Source: Deinandra increscens subsp. villosa (Eukaryota > Streptophyta > Magnoliopsida > Asterales > Asteraceae). Taken from it: a DNA stretch of 64,000 bases. The notes under the pieces were generated by a model. The model was not told where the DNA came from. It did no database searches and worked only from the letters and a program-made list of their open reading frames with translations. Position numbers and translations under genes: made by a program. The stretch covers positions 38,791,649 to 38,855,648 of the forward strand of contig JBCNJP010000025.1 in the NCBI GenBank assembly GCA_039602395.1, written 5' to 3'. The first letter of the stretch is position 1, and each line of letters starts with the position of its first letter. This document shows positions 21,701 through 32,257 of the stretch, piece by piece.

Positions 21701-22732
21701 AGGTTGGGTGGCAATAGGAGACACAGGTGGAGTAGACCCTGTCTCCTTTTCAACAACTTGTGATGGAGTAGGTAAGGAAGTTTTGGTAGTAGTTTTTGAG
21801 TGCCTGACCCTCTTTCTTATGTAGGTGAAATTCACAGGTAATTTAGCTAGAGGGTCAATTTCAGGTGTGGGTTCAACGACTGATGATGTAGGTTCAGTGT
21901 TGTCACCTGGAGCAGGTTGCTTAGTTGGTTCTTGAGCAGCAACTGGTTGCTCTTGCACTATAGGTGCAGGAATAACTCTTGGATCGGGTAGTGGATGGTC
22001 ATTTTCCACACCAAGACAGTTGGAAATTGCAGATTTTGAAAGCAAGTAAGAAAAAATTTTCTCAGTTAGGTTCTTTTAATGAAAAATGGTACCAGCTCTG
22101 GGAACATCAGGGAATTGTGTATCCAAAATGTGTTGTAAAAATCTGGGATACATATTAAAAGGTTTTTCACATTTCTCCCTGAGCCCATCAAAAATCATTT
22201 TTGAAAAATTAAAGCAATCTCCCCTGATCACAGCATGAAGAGCAGTAGCTTGGACTTCACCAAGTTCCTCATGAGATCTCCTGGGGGTTAGGCACACCAG
22301 CAGAGTATGGGCAAGAAACCTCCATACGGGTGGAATGTGACACTTCTTCACAGTTTTGCTTTTGGGGTTTCCTCCATAGCCGATGCCCATCAGAGTGAAT
22401 TGGTAGTCTTCCTTGGGAACAGTGAGAATACCATCTCTGTCTTGTAATTTCAAATGATTTCTGATCATTTCTTCAGTGATGTACACATTTCTTCCATGAA
22501 CCTGGCTTTCGATTTGCATCACCTGCTTGCCGTTTTCACTGTCGGCACCTACTACAGCATTTGCCTAGAACTGAGTTATAGTTTCATCGTAAATCGTGGG
22601 ATTTACAGTTAGGGCAAAATGAAGCTCTAACGCTATAAGGAAGTCGATCATTCCATCGAACGGAGCAGACTTCTCTGTTTTCTCTAGAAAAGCTCTTTGA
22701 TTGTGCTCGTTATGAAATGCGAATGCTGCCAT
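18709..22732 (-). pseudogene. Inner ORF3 (third ORF of SIRE-like element)
   Basis: The start at 22732 (MAAFAFHNEHNQ) opens a ~1,340-codon frame with one frameshift near 21650 and stops at 22567, 22076, 20416, 20017 and 19171. Its N-terminal domain aligns with outer ORF3: GIGYGGNPKSKTVKK, WRFLAHTLLVCLTPRR and NFSKMIFDGLREK. At the 22076 stop the outer copy has Gln. Downstream are an acidic Ser/Pro-rich part, tandem PKEVTPEE-type repeats (20480-20170) encoded by inner palindromes, a helical segment (19887-19180), a basic NRLAKRKK cluster and a C-terminal NMYYFFMSNGE domain matching FYVYRADG in the outer copy. No membrane segment seen. Role unknown. Confidence 0.82.
20165..20485. repeat. Inner-type palindrome cluster inside ORF3
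   Basis: About ten TTCCGGAGTAACTTCC-type units, irregularly spaced, encoding degenerate PKEVTPEE peptides on the minus strand. Confidence 0.8.
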
Positions 22733-23465
22733 TGTTCTGTATTGAGTGATTGCTTTGAGAAATTCAGATGAAGTTTGATGAAATTGAGAGAAAACGAGAG
22801 CGATTAAAGAAAATTTGGGGATTTAGGTTTAGTAAGTGAAGGGTTTCTCTGGAAGTGACAGTTAAAGGGTGAGGAGAGAGGGAATTGACGTTAACGGAAA
22901 AGGTGGAGTTAGTGGGGCCAGCAGTTAACCGTCACTGTTAATGCTTAAAGTAATGGGTCCCACTTAATCCAACGAAAATGATTAAGTCAATAAAGTTCCT
23001 CCGGAACTTTTCCTTCAAAACAACTTAGTTCCTTCGGAAGAGTTAAGTTCCCTCGGAACTTCTTCCCTTAGAAATTTTCTTCATTTCTCCTGAAATACTT
23101 CCGAAGGAAGTTCCTTCGGAGTTGCAAAATTTACTCCGGAACACCTGAAACACTTAGAAAACACTTGAAACCTATTAGAAACCTTAGAGAGTTCCCTCGG
23201 AACCTCTCTTGTGAAGGAAAAACTTCAGAAGTAAGTTGCTCCGGAACAATGTTGTTCCCTTAGAACTTACTTAGAAGTATCAAAATGTTCAGAAATACTC
23301 ATAACTTAGGAAATTTCTTGAATTGTGTGAAGAATTGGTTATAAGGGCATTTCTTGAAAGAGTTTTCATGATTTTGAAGAGATGGATGTTTAGATACATA
23401 AACACATAAGGTGACAGAAAGTTTTATGTACATAAAAGCAACAATTGACAGAAAAAGTTAACCAA
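22733..23465 (-). other. Spacer between inner pol and ORF3, palindrome-rich
   Basis: Untranslated ~730 bp. The stretch 22990-23260 is packed with AGTTCC-N3-GGAACT palindromes and half-sites. No gene; possible ORF3 regulatory region. Confidence 0.55.
22990..23260. repeat. Inner-type palindrome cluster in pol-ORF3 spacer
   Basis: Includes AGTTCCTCCGGAACTT, AGTTCCCTCGGAACTT and GAAGTTCCTTCGGAG; the non-coding location shows the motif is not kept by coding constraint alone. Confidence 0.8.
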
Positions 23466-23471
23466 AGTTCA

Positions 23472-25554
23472 TCATCCCAATAGCTGTGTAAGAAAGAAAA
23501 ATCTTGCTTCATCAAATGCCTTTGTGAAAAGGTCAGCTAGTTGAAGATCAGTATGAACCTTGTGTAACTTAATCAATTTCTTTTCTACACAGTCTCTAAT
23601 GAAATGATACCTTATTTCGATGTGCTTTGTCTTAGAGTGTTTCACAGGATTGTTGGTGATGGAAATGGCACTGGTGTTGTCTGCATACATAGGAGTTTCC
23701 AGAAATGTGATTCCATAATCTAGCATTTGATTCTGAATCCAAAGTACTTGACCACAGCAGTTTGAAGCAGCAATGTACTCAGCTTCAGCAGTTGAAGTAG
23801 AAACACAGGTCTGTTTCTTGCATTGTCATGATACGTACAAGCCTATTTCCTAGAAATTGACATCCTCCTGATGTTGATTTCTTATCCAAGTAGCAGCCAC
23901 CATAGTCACTGTCAGTGTAGGCAACAAGAGAAAAGTCATTGTTCTTTGCATACCACAATCCAAGTTTTGGTTGACCTTTGAGGTATTTAAAGATTCTCTT
24001 TACTGCCTTCATGTGGGATTCTTTGGGAGCCGATTGATATCTAGAGCATAAGCATACACTTAACATGATATCAGGCCTACTTGCTGTTAAGTACATCAGA
24101 GAACCAATCATTGCCCTGTAAGTGTGCTGATCAACAGGTTCACTTTCTGATTCTGAATTCAGATTGTGAGAGGTTGAGATAGGAGTTTTTGCAGAAGAGG
24201 AAGATAGCATATCAAACCTCTTAAGCATATCTTGAATATATTTTGACTGGTTCAAGAAAATGCCCTCTGCAGTTTGTTTAACTTGGAGACCCAGAAAGAA
24301 ATTAAGTTCACCCATTGAACTCATTTCAAATTGATCTTGCATCAGGGTGTCAAACTCCTTGCACAACTTAGGATTGGTAGATCCAAAGATAATATCGTCC
24401 ACATAGATCTGAACAAGCAACTTATCTTTTCCAACTTTCCTTATGAAAAGAGTTTTATCAATGGCTCCTCTTCTGTATCTATGGCCAAGCAGGTAATTTG
24501 ACAAAGTTTCATACCAAGTTCTTGGTGCTTGCTTGAGGCCATAGAGAGCCTTGATCAGTTTACACACCTTCTTAGGATGGTGTGGGTCTTCAAACCCTGG
24601 TGGTTGACAGACATAAAGGAAAGCACTCTTGACATCCATTTGATAAACAGTGAAATTCTTGTAAGCTGCATAGGCAAGAAAGATTCTGATTGCCTCTAAT
24701 CTTGCAACTGGAGCAAAAACCTCATCATAGTCTATCCCTTCTTCGTGAGAATATCCCTGAACAACAAGCCTAGCTTTGTTCTTGACAACAATTCCTCTTT
24801 CATCCTTCTGGTTTCTAAAACCCCATTTTGTTCCAATAGGTTGAGCATATTCTGGTAAATCAACCAGTTCCCAAACCTGTTGTTTGTTGATTTGGAACAA
24901 TTCCTCTTGCATAGCTTCAATCCAATGATTGTCTTTTAGTGCTTGCTCCACTTGTTTTGGTTCTTCTTGAGACAGGAAGCATGCAAATAAACAGATGTTT
25001 GCATCAGCAGACTTGCTTCTTGTAAGAACAGGAGCATTCACTGCACCAATCACATTCTCAATAGGATGAGTTTTGCTGACATTTGTATTCTGAAAACTTG
25101 GAAATTCGTGACTTTGAACTTGCCTAGTTGGTGGAATAATTGGGGGCAATAGGACACTAAGCTCAATTCCTGGCAATCTTTGTGAAAGGGTTAAATTTGA
25201 TGTAGTTGCAGCAGAGACATGTTGATCACTTAAGTTGTTAGCAGAATTGGTGGTCTCTTCAAGAGATGAGTCAATAAAGTTTGACTCATGAGAACCATCA
25301 TGATCACCATCTAAACTGTTATTAGGAGAATGCTGCAAACTCCCATCATCACTGGTATCTGAGACATAACCATCCTTTTGTGATTGAGAGTCACTTGACT
25401 CAGTTTCAACCAAATTCACTGGAGTGGGATCAGAAACTTGTTGAATTGCAGCAGTTGGCATGGTAGGTGGTTTGTAAGGTTGTGTGCTGACAGAGGAGTA
25501 GAAATGACTAAAATTGTAGCCATCCTTCTTTGCCTTTGAGTTCTCCCCCTGAGA
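23472..25554 (-). pseudogene. Inner pol: reverse transcriptase and RNase H
   Basis: In the same frame as the integrase part, after the TAG at 25555. A variable linker (25461-25000), then RT: HWIEAMQEELFQINK, FAPVARLEAIR, QMDVKSAFLY, KALYGLKQAPRTWYE, QIYVDDIIFGS and FFLGLQVKQ. Eight residues present in the outer copy (GLLEQEVY) are missing after KSAFLY, a 24-bp in-frame deletion near 24612. RNase H follows with YTDSDYGGC. A frameshift near 23830 moves the rest (STAEAEYIAAS, YADNTSAISITNNPVKHSKTKH, ADLFTKAF) to another frame ending at 23472. Confidence 0.94.
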
Positions 25555-26979
25555 CTACACATACTCACTAAAGGACTTATCAACATTAAAGTTAAACGCA
25601 TTGGTTAGTGAATCAATATCAAATAACCATGAGGGTTCAGAACTAAACTTATTTATTGATTTTTCATTGAAAAACACATTAATTGACTCTTCAATAATTT
25701 TAGTTCTGAGGTTGTATACTCTGTATGCCTTAGCAACACCTGAGTAACCAACCATGAAGCCATCATCTGCCTTTTCAGCAAACTTAGCTAAATTCTCACT
25801 GGTTATTAATATTGTAACAGGACAGCCAAAAACTTTGAGAAAGTGTATACTTGGTTTTCTTTTTCTCCAAAGCTCATATGGTGTCTTGTTTTTACCTTTG
25901 ACCACAAGCACCCTGTTCTGAACATAGCAGGCAGTGTTCACTGCTTCAGCCCAGAAAGTTACAGGGAGCTTAGACTCAGCCAGCATTGATCTAGCAGCCT
26001 CAATCAATGTTCTATTTCTCCTCTCAGCAACTCCATTTTGCTGAGGAGTTCTAGCAACACTAAACTGCCTAGATATCCCTTTTTCTTCACAAAAAGAATT
26101 TAAAACATGATTTTTAAATTCTGTGCCATTGTCACTTCTAATTGTTTTGACTTTGAAATTTGACTGATTTTCAAGTTGAGTGATTAAGGATTTTAAAATC
26201 TCAGGTGTTTCATCCTTAGTTCTTAGGAAGAAAACCCATGTGTGTCTTGAAAAATCATCAGTGATTACAAAACAATATGATTTCTTTCCCAAACTCATCA
26301 CCCTTGTAGGACCAAAGAGATCCATGTGCAACAGTTCTAAGGGTTGAGAAATTGAGTTTTCAGTTTTGGACTTATGAGAAGACTTGTGTTGCTTGCCCTT
26401 TAAGCAAGCAGTACAATGCTCATTACAGTTAAAATGTTTTTGAGGCAAACCATTCACCAAACCTAAATTAACAAGTTTGTTCATGGTTTTGTAATTAACA
26501 TGTACAAGTCTTCTGTGCCAAAGGTCAGACTCATCAACAGAAGCTCTTGAGATCAGACAAGTATTGCCATTTAGAGATTTGGCACTTGTCATTTCAAGCA
26601 AGTACAAGCCATCCCGTCTTTTTGCTTTTATCAAAATCATTTCAGCAGGAATTTTGAGACCAGGCTTAAGTACCAAAGCTTCTTCATCATTAAATAGAAC
26701 ATTCATGTTCTTATCACAAATTTGTGATACACTCAACAGATTGAAATTCAGAACATTGACAAGACTCACCTTGTCAAGAGTAAAACTTCCATTTGATACA
26801 TTACCAAGTGCTGTAATGTACCCTTCATTGCTTCCAAAAGCAACGGGACCGCCATCATATCTTTTTATGTTTTCTAGAAGGTTTTTATTACCTGTCATGT
26901 GACTGGAGCACCCACTATCTACAACCCAAACATTTGCTTGAGATTTATTAGGTAACCCCTACACAGGTAGAGAACATGA
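25555..26979 (-). pseudogene. Inner pol: protease and integrase
   Basis: Preceded by a TAG at 26959-26961. Protease motif VVDSGCSSHMTGN with DSG intact near 26910. GAG_pre-integrase: LWHRRLVHVNYKTMN and NEHCTACLKGKQH. Integrase core: LLHMDLFGP, RSDNGTEF and PQQNGVAERRN supply D, D and E, all present. The C-terminal region has YELWRKRKP and MVGYSGVAKAYRVYN. The frame then hits TAG at 25555-25557 before the RT linker. The best-preserved integrase in the window, about 447 codons without a break. Confidence 0.94.
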
Positions 26980-29848
26980 TCAGTTGGAGTATGGGACCCA
27001 AGCCTTTGTGGTCTTGGGTCTTCCCATGGCATCATTATAAGAGTAGTTTCCTAAAACAAGTTGTTCTGCAGGAAAATCATCATACTCAGAAAAATCACCA
27101 TTTTTCTCATTTAAATTTCTGTTATAACTTTGCCATTTGGGAAAACCATGTTTCTTAATAAAAGCCTTCTTTTCCCTAAACTTTCTGTTGCTTCTTTGCC
27201 TTGCATTTTCAAATTTTGGTTGAGCAGCAACTTTGGAAGTTTCAGTATGAGAATGCTGAGTTCCGTAGGAACTCACTTGTGCAGGATGATCATACACTTC
27301 ATACTGTTCAGAAAATTGTTTTCTTTCACGAGGAGCAGATTTTGCTCGTGAATTTCCTTTGAAAGATGGGTGAATTTGATTAATGAACTCAGTGGGTTGA
27401 AATTCAGGTCTCTGTTTTGAAGGTTTAGAGGACCTGTGATTGCTAAAACGTTCCGAGGGAACTGTATTTCTTCCGGAGGAATGTTCTTCCGGAAGAGATG
27501 AAGTTCCTGCGGAATGTTGTTCCTTAGAAAAATTGTTTCTTTTAACATATGAGAAGCTGTTATTCTTCTCATTTCCAACCCAAACCTTCTGAGTTTTTCC
27601 AAAAATCTTTTGATCAACATGTGATCCTTTTGGTGACATGTTCCTGCTATCCTTTGAATTCCTTGAATTTAACAGACTTTGATTTCTCCTTGGAGAAGTT
27701 TTGACATTTTTAATTATCTGTTTGAAAGGATTGTAGGAACAGTTGACAGCAACATGTCCTAGTTCACCACAAATTATGCATTCTTTCACAAAATTGTGAG
27801 AATTTTGTTTTGATGACTCTAAAACAGTTTTTGCTTTTCCACTCTTTTAAGTAGTAGAATTTGACAAGTGAGATTCATCATTTTCTAAACTCAATGTCTT
27901 AGTGTCTTTAAGAATTGGCATTGAAATTTTTGATTTATCAACCTTAGCAGAAGTGCTGGTTGATACAGTTGTGACACCAGGAAAACCAATAAAACTTTCA
28001 GTTCTCATGTCATCACTCTCTTTCAGACTTTCAGCTTCTTTGGAAAGGTCCTCAATTACAGGACCATTTGCCAATGGGTCAGGAGTTAAGGGGACACTTG
28101 TTTCTTTAAGAGTTAAAGTTTCAAGACAAGTGTATGAATCAGGGTTTTCAACATTTTTAAAAGATACCCTTCCCTTCCCATGTGTGTGCTCATGCCATAA
28201 CTTTTCAGCTTTTTCACTTGCAATTTGAAATTTATCAGCATTGCAAATGGCTTCCCTCAGCTGATCTTTTAGGGTTTGAATGTCAAGCACATATTCCACA
28301 TTTTGTTTCTTTGAAATATTTAGCTGCTCAACAACATCATCCATTTGAGTTATAAAATTAGTTTGTTGATGTTTCAAAATCCCTATTGTTTGTCTGAGTT
28401 CATCAGTTTTGGTTGAGTAAGCTATATCATCCCTTCTTGAGTACTCTTTCAACTCATTTAGATTTTTTAGTTCATCTACAAGTGACTAATTGTGCTTTTT
28501 GTAACTTTCAACCAGTTCAATACACTTAGGTATACATAGAACATTCTCAGGTTCAGTGTTGGAGTTAGAGTTTACCTCTGCAGTTGCAGGTGAAGAACCA
28601 CTTGCCATCAAGGCATGGTTAGTTGGTGCAAATTCATTCATCACTTCTTCCCAGTCAACAAACCCTGTTTGGTTTGCTACAGCAGCAGTTGCTTGGCTTT
28701 GGGTGTTGTAAGAGGGCTTTGGTGGAGTAAGACCAGAGGAAGAGCTTGGTTTGGTATATTCTTGTTTCTTCTCAGCATTGTAACCAGTTTCTCTTCTTGG
28801 CTGAGAACACTCCCTGGCAAAATGTCCCAACTGATGACAGTTGTAACACTTGACTTTTGATTTGTCAAGGCCAATAGGAGCATTCTTGGCTCCATTATAT
28901 TTTCTTCCAGTTCTCTTGTAGAACCTTTGTGCCCTTAGTGACACAATTGCAAGTTGGGTAGTGATGTCAATCTCTTCTAGATCATCTGCACTAATGAACT
29001 CAAGATCTGATCTAGTGAAACCTGTATAAGAACTGTTAGCAATATTAGCAAAATTTTGGTATTGTAAAACTTCATGTCCTTTAGGAGACTCAGGAAAGGA
29101 TACATATGGTTCTGGTTCAGAATAGTTTTCTGAGTGAGCAGTAATGAGGGCCAAAGTGCCTCTGGAAGATGATGTATGGTTCGATGATACACCAGACTTC
29201 TCATTCATTTCCATCTCATGTGCACTCAGCATTCCATAGAGATATCCTAATTTCAAGGTCTTGAGGTCTTTGTTATATTTTATGCTGACTGTATAGACAG
29301 TCCAAACTTCAGGTAATGATCTTAAAATTTTTTATGATTATATCAGCATTGTCAATTTTTACATCTACACCCTGTAGTTCATCTATAAGTCTAACATATC
29401 TTAAATATTGCTCAGACATTGATTCACCTCTTTTGTGACAGAAATTTTCATATCTTTGTTTCAAAATGTCTTTCTTGTTCTCTTTCACCTCATCTGTTCC
29501 CTCATACATTTCAATAAGAGCTTTCCAAAGATCATGTGCAGTTTTGCATCTCTTAAAGCCAATGAGTATAGAATTAGGAAGAGCTGCCTGGAGTGCCCAC
29601 AAAGCTTTGTAGTCACATTCACAGGTCTTAAGGTCATCATCAGAATAATTCTCATACGCTTTGATAAGGTCAACAACAGGTTGAGTAGCAGATGGGGTGG
29701 TGATGACTTCTGGTCCATTGATAATGGAAGCCCACATTTTGTGGTCATTGTTTTTACAAAAAATCTCCATTCTAAGTTTCCAAGTATCAAAGTCATCAGG
29801 AGTGAAGGTTGGAGGTTTGTTAGTGCTGCCATTCCTTAGTTCACTCAT
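26980..29848 (-). pseudogene. Inner gag with two zinc knuckles
   Basis: The start at 29848 (MSELRNGSTNKPPTFTPDDF) gives a full UBN2-like Gag N-terminus: FDTWKLRMEIFCKN, DYKALWALQAALPNSI, AHDLWKALIEMYEG. A frameshift near 29300 follows. From 29256 the frame continues through the first knuckle CYNCHQLGHFARECSQ (near 28815-28860), a stop at 28486, a coiled-coil region, a stop at 27847, the second knuckle CIICGELGHVAVNC (27750-27780) and a basic tail with inner palindromes (27250-27515). It ends GRPKTTKAWVPYSN then TGA at 26980-26982. The TGA is followed in the same frame by a TAG and then protease. Confidence 0.9.
27250..27515. repeat. Inner-type palindromes in gag C-terminus
   Basis: GAGTTCCGTAGGAACTC, GTTCCGAGGGAAC, TTCTTCCGGAGGAA, TTCTTCCGGAAGA and AGTTCCTGCGGAAT. 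Confidence 0.75.
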
Positions 29849-29959
29849 TTTCAGAGATCAAGAATCGAAACAGTCTTATCCAAAGCAAACAGAAACACCT
29901 TCAGTAAGAAAAGTTTTAGAAAACAGAATTTTTAAAAACTTTTAAACACAAGAGCCAAA

Positions 29960-29971
29960 GCTCTGATACCA
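29960..29971 (-). other. Inner element primer-binding site
   Basis: TGGTATCAGAGC on the minus strand two bases inside the 5' LTR; identical layout to the outer element. Confidence 0.9.
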
Positions 29972-29973
29972 CT

Positions 29974-30577
29974 TGTAGGATTGTGGTTAGGATGAACTAA
30001 CCAAACAAGTTACCAAAGGTGTCAAACAAGAAAGGCGGAATCAGACTTGTTTGTGTTAATGTTTGAAATGGTTTGATCGAAACAGTAACTGGTAAACAAG
30101 AAGTAAAGTAGATAAAACACAAGATATTAATTCCAAGCACTACTATATTATTACTTCACAATGTTTACAAAGAGTTACAGCTGATGAACATGAGAGAGAG
30201 AGTCGATCAACAAGAAACAAAGGAAATACAACTAATATATATATAGTGCAAGGAGGAAATAAAAGATATTCTTTTATTTCCTTTTCGCTCCTAGGCTAAA
30301 TAAACAAATGATATCTACTCCAGAGTTGTTGTAGTACAAGCATGCTTCTGTGAACAGTTGAGCATACCTATCGGTGAACAGTGTACAACATGGTGTAAAG
30401 TAAAACTGCTTTCTGACAGCTTTATGCATTGAAACTTGCAACCAGAGGATAAGTCAAAGTTCCGGAGTAACACTAGGAAAAGTTCCGGAGGAACTACTTA
30501 GTGTGAAGGAAGTTCCGGACTAACTTCCTTCGGAACTCTGACTTAGAGAATTTCTGCCTAGCAAAACATTCCCAACA
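29974..30577 (-). repeat. Inner element 5' LTR
   Basis: Partner of 18039-18637, 604 bp, with the same TATA-like tract near 30235-30247 and the palindrome cluster at 30456-30540. Confidence 0.95.
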
Positions 30578-30582
30578 GAGCG
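30578..30582. repeat. Target-site duplication GAGCG (right)
   Basis: Matches 18034-18038. Removing one copy plus the inner element restores outer ORF3 continuity. Confidence 0.95.
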
Positions 30583-30736
30583 CATGATGAAGATGAGATC
30601 TTTTGATGAAGTCTATCATGCCGTTGTAGATGTCAGTTTTGCTTGGTGGTTCTAGGTACGCCACCAAGTTATGTTCTACAGGGAACTTGGAATCACCGAT
30701 TGGCTTCTTGTCACTCGCCTTTGCTTTGGGAGCCAT
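30583..30736 (-). pseudogene. Outer ORF3, 5' part (N-terminus)
   Basis: The start at 30736 reads MAPKAKASDKKPIGDSKF and runs 51 codons to the inner element at 30582. The TSD GAGCG (30578-30582 and 18034-18038) marks the insertion. Skipping the inner element, the frame passes straight into 18038. The N-terminus is basic and has no signal peptide. The matching inner-element gene starts MAAFAFHNEHNQ, so the first ~30 residues differ while GMIDF and ALTV are shared. About 760 bp of spacer separate it from the RNase H end, so it would need its own mRNA or reinitiation. Confidence 0.75.
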
Positions 30737-31500
30737 TGTTGATACAGTTTTGGAGAGTATTAACGGTTAATCGGAAGTTTATCGGAGAGGGTTTGAGAGA
30801 AATTTGGGAGTAATTTCTGAGTGGGGTTGAGAGAAATGGGGAAAATGACGGTAAATTAGGGCTTTTTACCTTTTCGGTGATGACGTGGAGGAGAGAGAAT
30901 TGAAACAGACGGTTCAGTAACTGATGGGACAGATGCTTTATGGGTTATACGGTAAAACTGGTTAAAGCATGTCTTTATCCATAAGTAAATTTACTGAAAC
31001 CTCGGATTTTAAACAGTTAAAAACTTAATGGGTAAATAAATGTATATCCGCTTACAAAATTGTGCCTTCCGTGTAATTAAATGAGACTTTGACTTTGTTG
31101 ACCCGGAAGTTCAGGCGGAACCCATTTTCTCCTTTATTTTAAAACTAAATTTCTTTCGTCTAAACATCAAGCGGACAAATTTTCCGCTTGGAAGAATTGT
31201 TTTCAAAATAAACTTCCACATCACATTTAAAGCATTTTTCCGGTTGAAGTTCACCCGATGAATTTCAAAATTTATTTTCTCAGGTTGAACCTGAACTTGA
31301 ACCGGAAATCCAAAACACATGATTTTTTAAAATTTGTGTTAATTATTCATAGTGTTAACAGCAGTTACTGACTAAGAACTAAAATGTTGTCTAATTAACA
31401 CGAGAGATTTTCATTTTCCTTTTCTTTTTGTAAAAAGAGACGGGCTCTTGAGCACATGCCTCTCTTTTATTAAAGTTGTGAAAAGTCTTATTCAAAGTTC
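30737..31500 (-). other. Spacer between outer pol and ORF3, motif-rich
   Basis: Untranslated. From 31100 to 31305 it contains repeated outer-type motifs (TTCAGGCGGAAC, TTCCGCTTGG, TTCCGGTTGAAG, TTGAACCGGAA). A minus-strand open frame at 31111-31320 only reflects these repeats. It may hold a promoter or splice acceptor for ORF3; none is certain. Confidence 0.5.
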
Positions 31501-31504
31501 ATCA

Positions 31505-32254
31505 TCCCAATGGCTGTAATGAGGTAGAAAAATCTTGCCTCATCAAAGGCTTTTGTAAAGAGATCTGCCAATTGATGATCAGTGTGAACTTTGAATAGTT
31601 TGTTTAAATGCTTTTCTGCACAATCTCTAATAAAGTGATACTTATGTCAATGTGTTTGGTCTTGGAGTGCTTCACTGGATTGTTGATGATTGAGATGGCA
31701 CTGTTGTTGTCTGCAAGAATAGGAGTTTCCATGAATGTGATCCCATAGTCAAGCATCTGATTTTGGATCCAAAGGACTTGGCTGCAACAACTTGAAGCGG
31801 AAATATACTCAGCTACTGCAGTTGAAGTGGAAACACAAGTTTGCTTCTTGCATTGCTAAGAGACAAGTCTTTCACCTAGGAATTGACATCCACCTGATGT
31901 TGATTTCTTATCAATGTCACAACCAGCATAATCACTGTCTGTGAATGCTCTGAAAGAGAAATCAGAGTTCTTGGGATACCACAAACCCAGTTTTGGTTGC
32001 CCCTTCAGATACTTGAAGATTCTCTTAACAGCTAGCATATGTGACCCCTTTGGTGAGGACTGATATCTCGCACATAAGCAAACACTGAACATGATGTCAG
32101 GTCTGCTAGCAGTGAGATACATCAGTGAGCCTATCATAGCTCTGTACAAGTGCACATCCACTGGCTTGCCACTTAAGTCATTGGTTAACTTGTGGGAAGT
32201 GGAGACGGGAGTTTTGGCACTTGAGCAAGTTAGCATGTCAAATCTCTTCAGCAT
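31505..32254 (-). pseudogene. Outer pol: RNase H
   Basis: It follows the in-frame TAA at 32258-32260 and reads MLKRFDML, YRAMIGSLMYLTASRPDIMF, RAFTDSDYAGC and STSGGCQFLG. A stop at 31856 replaces the Trp of the usual VSWQCKKQT. It continues STSTAVAEYIS (Val where the inner element has Glu), then SAISIINNPVKHSKTKHI, and a frameshift near 31640 before the end. It would degrade the RNA template. The inner copy has Gln at the 32258 stop. Confidence 0.9.
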
Positions 32255-32257
32255 GTC

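Larger units (their letters stand above)
18039..30577 (-). mobile_element. SIRE-like Ty1/copia element (inner), nested in outer ORF3
   Basis: LTRs 18039-18637 and 29974-30577, perfect 5-bp TSD, PBS 29960-29971, PPT 18638-18650, minus orientation, 12.5 kb. Order from the right: gag (29848-26980), pol (26979-23472), spacer, ORF3 (22732-18709). By eye the LTRs differ at about ten positions plus short indels, fewer than in the outer pair, so it is younger, as nesting requires. From 29256 to about 23830 gag and pol share one reading frame with only scattered stops. Confidence 0.96.
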
